Below, one piece after another: positions 58,551-64,000 of a DNA stretch of 64,000 nucleotides. Position 1 is the stretch's first letter. The number at the start of each line of letters is the position of its first letter. The stretch lies in the NCBI GenBank assembly GCA_017405845.1, contig JAFQZQ010000031.1:62001-126000 (forward strand), read 5' to 3'. This DNA comes from Mogibacterium sp. (GTDB lineage Bacteria; Bacillota; Clostridia; Peptostreptococcales; Anaerovoracaceae). Both the position numbers and the translations under genes were made by a program. The notes under the pieces were generated by a model that had not been told where the DNA came from, searched no databases, and saw only the letters and a program-made list of their open reading frames with translations.

Positions 58551-61500
58551 TATCCCTTTACATTCTCTGCTCCGAGGAGTCTTACGAGCTTTGATCTCAA
58601 ATCATCAGTAAATGTTACACGTTTGTCTGCGCTGCATCTCACAGGTTTCTGCCCCGGCAGATATACCAGAACGTCCCTGTCTCCCGGGCAGATGCTGAAC
58701 ATATCAGTCAGATGCATCAGCAGTTTACGCGGGGTTTCATGCGCTCTCAGCACTTCTTCAGGTATCCTCAGCTTTACAGGATCGTTCAGCGGCGCAGCCG
58801 GCCTGCTTTCTGCTCTTCGTGCCGGTTCGGGAGCGTAATTGTCAGCGCCCTGATATCCGTAGCTGTCTGAACCTCTTCCCCTGCTGAGGCTTGCGATGTT
58901 TTCGATAGGTACGATGTCCTCTACGAGGATCTCCGCTTCGCTCTCATCTTTGAAGCTCACACGTCCGAGCACGCCGACTATCATATCATTTTTGACGAGG
59001 TTGCGCTTGCGCTCATATACCTTCGGGAAGACTATCGCGTCTATCACCCCGTCAAAGTCCTCTAGCACCAGTCTCGCCATCTCCTGCGACTTGCGGGTTA
59101 TCATGGTGCGCACGCTGCTTATCATTCCGGCCATGATAACGGAGTCTCCGTCCTTGAAGCCGGAGGTGTTGATCACCATGCTGTCGGCATCTTCGCCTTC
59201 TGCGGTAAACTCCTCGCCTCCTCCGGTCAGCTCGGCAGTGCCCGCGCTCGTATGGTCTCTGATAAGCGCAGCGAATTCATCGAGAGGATGGCCAGAAAGA
59301 TAAACTCCCAGCATCTCCTTCTCCATGGCAAGCTTGGTATCCTTGCTGAAATCCGCCACTTTCGGAAGCTCCGGACTTGATATGGCTTCGTCCGCAAAAT
59401 CCTCGAGCTGGAACAGACTTATCTGCGCCCTGCTTCCCTGCTTGGCCTTCTTCTGGGCTCTCTGCACCGCATCATCGCAGACCGCCATGAGCTGTGCTCT
59501 GTTTGGATTTATGTCATCGAAAGCACCGGCTCTTACCAGCGATTCGATCGCTTTTTTATTGAGTTCACCCGCGTCGATTGCCTCAACGAATTCGTAGATG
59601 TCGTGAGTTCCTTCGACGGACTTGCGGCCTTCGATTATCGCTTCGATTATGCCTTCGCCTACATTCTTGACCGAAAGCATGCCGAATCTTATGCGCCCGT
59701 CTTTTGTTGAGAAGTTTTTATCGCTCTTCACCACCGATGGCGGCTCCAGAACTATGCCCATCTCGCGGCAGTTCCTTACGTAATCCGCCGTGTGTCTGGC
59801 ATCACCGGCCATGCTGGTCATCAGCGCCGCCATGAACTCCGCAGGATAATGAGCCTTAAGATAGGCTGTCTGGTACGAGATCACTGCATATGCCGCAGCA
59901 TGTGACTTGTTGAAGGCATACGAAGCAAAAGTGACCATATCCTCAAAGATCGTCTCCGCTGCTGATGCAGGAACGCCGTTTCTCGCACATCCGGCTATCT
60001 CTACATTGCCGTTCTCGTCCGTCTTGCCGTTGATGAAGTACTCTTTCTCTTCGAGCATCACCTGCATTTTCTTCTTGCTCATGGCACGGCGTACCAGATC
60101 TGAGCGGCCGAAAGAATAACCGCCGAGATCACGCACTATCTGCATTACCTGCTCCTGGTAGATAAGACAGCCGTAAGTTACGCCAAGTATATGCTCAAGA
60201 TGAGGATCCACATATTTCACATGATCCGGGTGTTTCTTATTGTCAATGTATTTAGGAATCGAGTCCATAGGGCCCGGTCTGTAGAGCGCGATGCCGGCGA
60301 CGATATCCTCAAAGCAGCTAGGTCTGAGGTTCTTCATAAAGTCAGTCATTCCGCCGCTTTCGAGCTGGAACACGCCCTTCGTATTGCCGTCCGAAATAAG
60401 CTTATACACGTCAGGATCGTCAAAATCCATGGACGAAAAATCTATGTCAATGCCGTGATTCGCCTTTATCATGCGGAGCGCATCGCGAATAACCGTGAGG
60501 TTGCGGAGTCCCAGGAAGTCCATTTTCAGGAGTCCGAGCTCCTCAATAGTAGTCATGTTGAACTGTGTCGCAACGCCCTTGTCTGACGAATAGAGAGGTA
60601 CATACTCATCGAGCGGCAGCTTCGAGATCACTATGCCGGCGGCATGAGTTGACGCATGACGAGGCAGCCCCTCGAGAGCCATCGACAAATCGAGTACCTG
60701 CTTAACAAGCGGCTCGTTCTCGTATCTCTGTCTGAGATCAGGATTTACCTCGAGTGCCTTTGCAATGGTGATGCCGAGCTCATTAGGAATCGCCTTGGCT
60801 ATGGCGTCTCCCTCAGCATATGTGGCATCGAGCGCTCTGGCGATGTCTCTGACAGCGGCCTTGGCTTTCAAAGTACCGAAAGTGATGATCTGCGAGACTT
60901 TGTCTCTGCCGTACTTTCTTGTTACGTAGTCAATTACCTCCTGCCTTCTCTCGATGCAGAAGTCGATGTCAATATCCGGCATGCTTACGCGCTCCGGATT
61001 CAGGAACCTCTCAAAAATGAGGCTGTATTTTATAGGATCTATCTCAGTTATGTCCAGGCTGTACGAAACTATGCTGCCCGCAGCTGAGCCTCTTCCCGGT
61101 CCGACTGCTATTCCATGGGATTTCGCATAATGTATGAAGTCCCAGACTATGAGGAAGTACTCCACATAACCCATGCCTTCAATGACTTTAAGCTCGGTCT
61201 CGAGCCTCTGTCTGTAAAGGCTTTCAGGATCCATAGCCTCAGCGCCATAGCGCTTCACGAGGCCTTTATAGCAAAGCTCTCTCAGATAATCGTCTGTCGA
61301 TTTGCCGTCAGGCGGTATGTATTCAGGCAGGTGGTAATTTCCGAACTCGAATTCAACATTGCACCTTTCAGCGATCTCATGACTCCTGTCGATGATTTCA
61401 GGCATGTCAGGGAAGAGCTCCCTCATCTCAGCTTCAGACTTCACGTAGAACTCGTCGTTCTCGAACCTCATGCGGTTCTCGTCTGTCACCTTTGCCTGTG

Positions 61501-62170
61501 TCTGTATGCACATAAGGACGTCCTGCGCAGTTGCATCGCTGCGCTTCATGTAGTGGGCGTCGTTTGTTGCAACCATAGGTATACCTGTCTCATCGCTGAT
61601 CATCTTCAGCCCGGTCATAACCGTTATGTCCTCTTCGAGGTGGTGATTCTGCATCTCGAGGAAGAAGTTATTATCACCGAAGATCTCCCTCAGCTCAAGA
61701 GCTTCTCTCTTTGCGCCTGCGTAATCTCTGGCAAGCAGCATTCTCTGCACATTGCCGGCCAGGCATCCCGAAAGACATATAAGGCCTTTACTGTACTGTC
61801 TCAGAAGTTCCTTATCCACACGAGGCTTATAATAGAAGCCGTCAACATAGCTCTTTGAAACGATCTTTACCAGATTGCTGTAGCCCTGCTGATTCTCCGC
61901 CAGAAGTATGAGGTGTCCGTAACCGCGATCCTTATCCGGATCCTTGTCATAGAGCGTGCGGGCTGCCGTATAGACCTCGCAGCCTATCACAGGCTTGATG
62001 CCGGCTTTTTTGCAGGCTTTATAAAAATCGACCACACCAAACATGGCACCATGGTCTGTTATGGCGCATGAATCCATACCGAGCTCCTTCACGTAGGCCG
62101 GGAGCTCAGATATCCTGCTCATTCCGTCAAGCAGGCTGTATTCAGTATGAAGATGCAGGTGTGTGAACAT
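58550..62170 (-). CDS. dnaE: DNA polymerase III alpha subunit DnaE
   Basis: A 1206-residue replicative or lagging-strand polymerase. The PHP domain begins FTHLHLHTEYSLLDGMSRI (metal His residues kept). The polymerase palm has GPGRGSAAGS and MPDIDIDFCIERR (two catalytic Asp near residue 400), the YQEQVMQIVRDLGGYS finger region, SYAFNKSHAAAYAVISYQTA, and a C-terminal OB fold (VIMAGMISSVRTM) with tail. It starts directly after the remnant phosphatase gene (TAAATG), without a good ribosome site of its own. Confidence 0.97.
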   Translation of the reverse strand: MFTHLHLHTEYSLLDGMSRISELPAYVKELGMDSCAITDHGAMFGVVDFYKACKKAGIKPVIGCEVYTAARTLYDKDPDKDRGYGHLILLAENQQGYSNLVKIVSKSYVDGFYYKPRVDKELLRQYSKGLICLSGCLAGNVQRMLLARDYAGAKREALELREIFGDNNFFLEMQNHHLEEDITVMTGLKMISDETGIPMVATNDAHYMKRSDATAQDVLMCIQTQAKVTDENRMRFENDEFYVKSEAEMRELFPDMPEIIDRSHEIAERCNVEFEFGNYHLPEYIPPDGKSTDDYLRELCYKGLVKRYGAEAMDPESLYRQRLETELKVIEGMGYVEYFLIVWDFIHYAKSHGIAVGPGRGSAAGSIVSYSLDITEIDPIKYSLIFERFLNPERVSMPDIDIDFCIERRQEVIDYVTRKYGRDKVSQIITFGTLKAKAAVRDIARALDATYAEGDAIAKAIPNELGITIAKALEVNPDLRQRYENEPLVKQVLDLSMALEGLPRHASTHAAGIVISKLPLDEYVPLYSSDKGVATQFNMTTIEELGLLKMDFLGLRNLTVIRDALRMIKANHGIDIDFSSMDFDDPDVYKLISDGNTKGVFQLESGGMTDFMKNLRPSCFEDIVAGIALYRPGPMDSIPKYIDNKKHPDHVKYVDPHLEHILGVTYGCLIYQEQVMQIVRDLGGYSFGRSDLVRRAMSKKKMQVMLEEKEYFINGKTDENGNVEIAGCARNGVPASAAETIFEDMVTFASYAFNKSHAAAYAVISYQTAYLKAHYPAEFMAALMTSMAGDARHTADYVRNCREMGIVLEPPSVVKSDKNFSTKDGRIRFGMLSVKNVGEGIIEAIIEGRKSVEGTHDIYEFVEAIDAGELNKKAIESLVRAGAFDDINPNRAQLMAVCDDAVQRAQKKAKQGSRAQISLFQLEDFADEAISSPELPKVADFSKDTKLAMEKEMLGVYLSGHPLDEFAALIRDHTSAGTAELTGGGEEFTAEGEDADSMVINTSGFKDGDSVIMAGMISSVRTMITRKSQEMARLVLEDFDGVIDAIVFPKVYERKRNLVKNDMIVGVLGRVSFKDESEAEILVEDIVPIENIASLSRGRGSDSYGYQGADNYAPEPARRAESRPAAPLNDPVKLRIPEEVLRAHETPRKLLMHLTDMFSICPGDRDVLVYLPGQKPVRCSADKRVTFTDDLRSKLVRLLGAENVKG

Positions 62171-62616
62171 TTATTTTCCGTTATATTTGAACGAGAGCAT
62201 CGTGATATCATCAGTCATCATCTTTCTCTCAGGTGCTGTATCGGATGTGTTTCTGTCGCAGGCACTTAATATGTTTTCCTTTGTTTTGCTGTCAATATCT
62301 TTCCAGTCTACCCGGTCCCCTCTCTTGTGTCCTGCCCCTGATTTCCCGGTATCCCACAGGTACTCAATACCTTCATCATCAGGCGTAATCACGCTCAGGT
62401 CCTCAAGACTCACCTCATCGCACATGGAATTCAGGAATGAATCCACATACTCATAATAGCGATCCTCCTCGGCTCCATTCAGGTAGCTCTCAACACGGTC
62501 ACCACGAACGATCTGCGAAGCTATACCGGTATAATTGTACAGCTCATTTATAAAGTTAACGTATGTAAAGGCGAGGACTCCATAACTGACTAAGGAGCAC
62601 CCAAAACACACAACAT
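62171..62616 (-). pseudogene. Remnant of a second sensor PP2C phosphatase (internal deletion)
   Basis: The translated frame (62171-62613) matches the phosphatase at 26545-28140 at both ends only. After a TM helix it has NYTGIASQIVRGDRVESYLN and EEDRYYEYVDSFLNSM (sensor, compare NYSRTAANIIDGDRVLDYVE), and ends MMTDDITMLSFKYNGK (compare QFDDITMMIFKYKGSK, the last PP2C strand). Rest of the sensor, TM2, HAMP and almost all PP2C, about 370 residues, are gone. The likely original start, ATG at 62616, eight bases after an extended -10 (TGATATACT, 62625-62633), is out of frame with the sensor, so the N-terminus is broken too. Confidence 0.75.
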
Positions 62617-62761
62617 TTGGATAAAGTATATCACAATCGCTTTGCAGCCATGCAGATTTGTTGTTTTTTATAGCGCCATTTGTTGCTTGAATCTGCCTTT
62701 GGTTGTACAATACCTTCGTATGTTTTTTTGTGTTTATAACTAATAGCGTAACGGACAATCA

Positions 62762-63688
62762 ATGATATATAACAATATCCTTGAGGCTTTGGGCAACACC
62801 CCTATGATTCGCCTCAATCACATAAATCCACCGACAAATGCCGAGGTTCTCGTCAAATTCGAAGGGCTCAATGTAGGCGGTTCTATCAAGACAAGAACTG
62901 CATATCAGATGATACTGGCAGCTGAAAAAGCCGGTGTCGTAGGGCCGGGCTCGATAATCGTTGAGCCTACCAGTGGCAATCAGGGCATCGGACTCGCACT
63001 TGTAGGAGCCGTGCGCGGATACCGCACCATAATAGTGATGCCGGACTCCGTCAGCATTGAAAGGCGTAAGCTTGTGCAGCATTACGGCGCGGAAGTAGTA
63101 CTCGTGCACGATGACGGAGATATAGGTAAATGTATACATGAGTGCCTTGCCACAGCGATGAGAATGAAGCAGCAGGACCCTCGCGTATTCGTTCCTCAGC
63201 AGTTCATCAACATAAATAACATCGTTGCTCAGAAAACCACCACCGCTCAGGAAATCCTTGAACAGGTCAACGGCCCTATCCACGGATTCTGCTCAGGTAT
63301 AGGTACAGGCGGCACCATAACGGGCATAGGAGAAGTGCTCAGAGAGCACAATCCGGACATTGAAATATGGGCAGCCGAGCCGGAGGATGCCGCGATACTC
63401 GCAGGCGGAAGCATTGGCACCCATGTGCAGATGGGCATTGGCGATGGTCTGATTCCGGACATCCTCAACACGGAAGTTTATGACAACACCTGCATAATCC
63501 CTGACGACAACGCCCTCGACATGGCAAAGCGCCTGGCAAAAGAAGAAGGCATAATGTGCGGCATATCGTCCGGCACAAACGTGGTCGCGGCAATAATGCT
63601 CGCAGAGAAGCTCGGGCCTGGCAAAACAGTAGTAACAGTACTCCCTGATACAGCAGAGCGCTACTTCTCAACGCCGCTTTTCGAATAA
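62762..63688 (+). CDS. cysK: Cysteine synthase (O-acetylserine sulfhydrylase)
   Basis: A 308-residue PLP enzyme. VGGSIKTR holds the PLP Lys43, EPTSGNQGIGLALVGAV is the substrate loop, GIGTGGTITGIG binds PLP phosphate and GISSGTNVVAA provides the Ser near the pyridine nitrogen. It makes cysteine from O-acetylserine and sulfide; close relatives accept other sulfur or amine donors. No cysE is in the window. A TATAAC at 62735-62740 is a possible -10; the ATG has no strong ribosome site. It is divergent from the remnant phosphatase gene. Confidence 0.92.
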   Translation: MIYNNILEALGNTPMIRLNHINPPTNAEVLVKFEGLNVGGSIKTRTAYQMILAAEKAGVVGPGSIIVEPTSGNQGIGLALVGAVRGYRTIIVMPDSVSIERRKLVQHYGAEVVLVHDDGDIGKCIHECLATAMRMKQQDPRVFVPQQFININNIVAQKTTTAQEILEQVNGPIHGFCSGIGTGGTITGIGEVLREHNPDIEIWAAEPEDAAILAGGSIGTHVQMGIGDGLIPDILNTEVYDNTCIIPDDNALDMAKRLAKEEGIMCGISSGTNVVAAIMLAEKLGPGKTVVTVLPDTAERYFSTPLFE

Positions 63689-63695
63689 AACAACA

Positions 63696-63862
63696 AAACA
63701 GCGGCTGTAAAAGTCCTGCCGCGGAGTACGGCTCTCGCCTCGCTGTGGCTTAACGCAGCGGTACTAAGCTCTGGCTTCACAATATCTTACGATATTGCTT
63801 GCCAATCGCTAAGTGCCGGCTGCCACAGAGCCTCCGCTTCACGACTTTTACAGCCGCTGTTT
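63696..63862. terminator. Giant imperfect hairpin, bidirectional terminator
   Basis: The arms AAACAGCGGCTGTAAAAGTC (63696-63715) and GACTTTTACAGCCGCTGTTT (63843-63862) are a perfect 20-bp inverted repeat, and pairing continues inward (GCGGAG, GGCTCT, TGTGGC). Outside the arms both strands are T-rich (ATTTTATT on plus, TGTTGTTTTATT on minus). It lies between convergent cysK and the right-edge gene. Confidence 0.8.
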
Positions 63863-63874
63863 ATTTTATTGTCA

Positions 63875-64000
63875 TTATTTGATTCCGCGCTCTTTTTTGA
63901 GCATCGCGATTTTCAGCTTCTTGATGCATTCCTTAACATCGTCTTCAGTGTAGTTGTTCTCACCGACGATGTTTGACTCAATGCCCTCAGGGTTCTTGTT
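63875..64000 (-). CDS. C-terminal fragment of an unknown protein
   Basis: The last 41 codons of a minus-strand gene that continues past the right edge; the stop is TAA at 63875-63877. The tail reads NIVGENNYTEDDVKECIKKL and ends in KKERGIK, a charged amphipathic helix. The stop precedes the giant hairpin. Not enough sequence to name a family. Confidence 0.6.
   Translation of the reverse strand, partial: NKNPEGIESNIVGENNYTEDDVKECIKKLKIAMLKKERGIK

Noticed and set aside
62617..62758. Upstream extension of the remnant phosphatase frame to a TTG at 62758
   Set aside because: The added residues have no similarity to the intact paralogue, include the predicted promoter, and have no ribosome site.
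1..64000. CRISPR arrays, insertion sequences, prophage or integrative element
   Set aside because: No spaced direct repeats, transposase, integrase or phage genes were seen; base composition looks even across the window.

Overview
The window is bacterial chromosomal DNA of roughly even base composition. It looks like an anaerobic member of the Clostridia (Firmicutes). Evidence: class 1B PyrD paired with PyrK, an FMN riboswitch feeding a RibU-type ECF substrate component, a four-subunit 2-oxoacid:ferredoxin oxidoreductase, the tilS-ftsH-coaX-dusB neighbourhood, NFACT/RqcH, and a GPH-type sugar symporter operon. A family such as Anaerovoracaceae (Family XIII) is a guess. I see no phage, insertion sequence, CRISPR array or rRNA. 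One tRNA gene is present. Gene density is high, and no gene-free stretch exceeds 300 bases.

Layout. 1-13.4 kb (minus strand) holds housekeeping genes: the start of tsaE, riboswitch-controlled ribU, dipeptidase pepV, an orphan amino-acid-type binding lipoprotein, dus, coaX, a PucR-type regulator, ftsH, tilS, a long imperfect hairpin, tatD and metG. 13.4-18 kb: a GNAT enzyme, a divergent HEYGH membrane protein, and a ferredoxin-linked 2-oxoacid oxidoreductase operon headed by a P-loop ATPase and preceded by an apparent attenuator. 18-26.5 kb (mostly plus): a glycosyltransferase, a tandem degenerate class II aldolase, RarD-type exporter, a C_GCAxxG_C_C protein, an ECF sigma factor with a membrane-anchored beta-propeller partner, rqcH and tRNA-Val. 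26.5-31.7 kb: an acyltransferase plus PP2C phosphatase pair, lspA-rluD, and two small membrane proteins. 31.7-41.1 kb: a pyrimidine operon pyrC-carB-pyrK-pyrD-pyrF-pyrE that runs on into a YdcZ transporter and a nitrilase-family amidase; carA is absent. 41.1-47.9 kb: thiamine pyrophosphokinase, a NimA-like flavoprotein, hslO, a cation diffusion facilitator, a GT4 glycosyltransferase and rpsB-tsf.

47.9-54.6 kb is the most distinctive accessory unit: one promoter with an adjacent perfect 18-bp palindrome drives a GPH symporter, a class III aminotransferase, a TetR regulator, a second, paralogous aminotransferase and an FGGY kinase. It looks like an uncharacterised import, transamination and phosphorylation route for an amino-polyol or sugar-like compound. 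An iron-type alcohol dehydrogenase plus MATE exporter lie just upstream. 57-64 kb: an unrecognised 136-residue protein, a flavodoxin-like protein, dnaE, the wreck of a second sensor-phosphatase, cysK, another long hairpin terminator, and the tail of an unknown gene.

A recurring theme is an extended -10 or sigma-A promoter placed 5-7 bases before an ATG that lacks a Shine-Dalgarno sequence. It is seen at six genes and suggests routine leaderless transcription.
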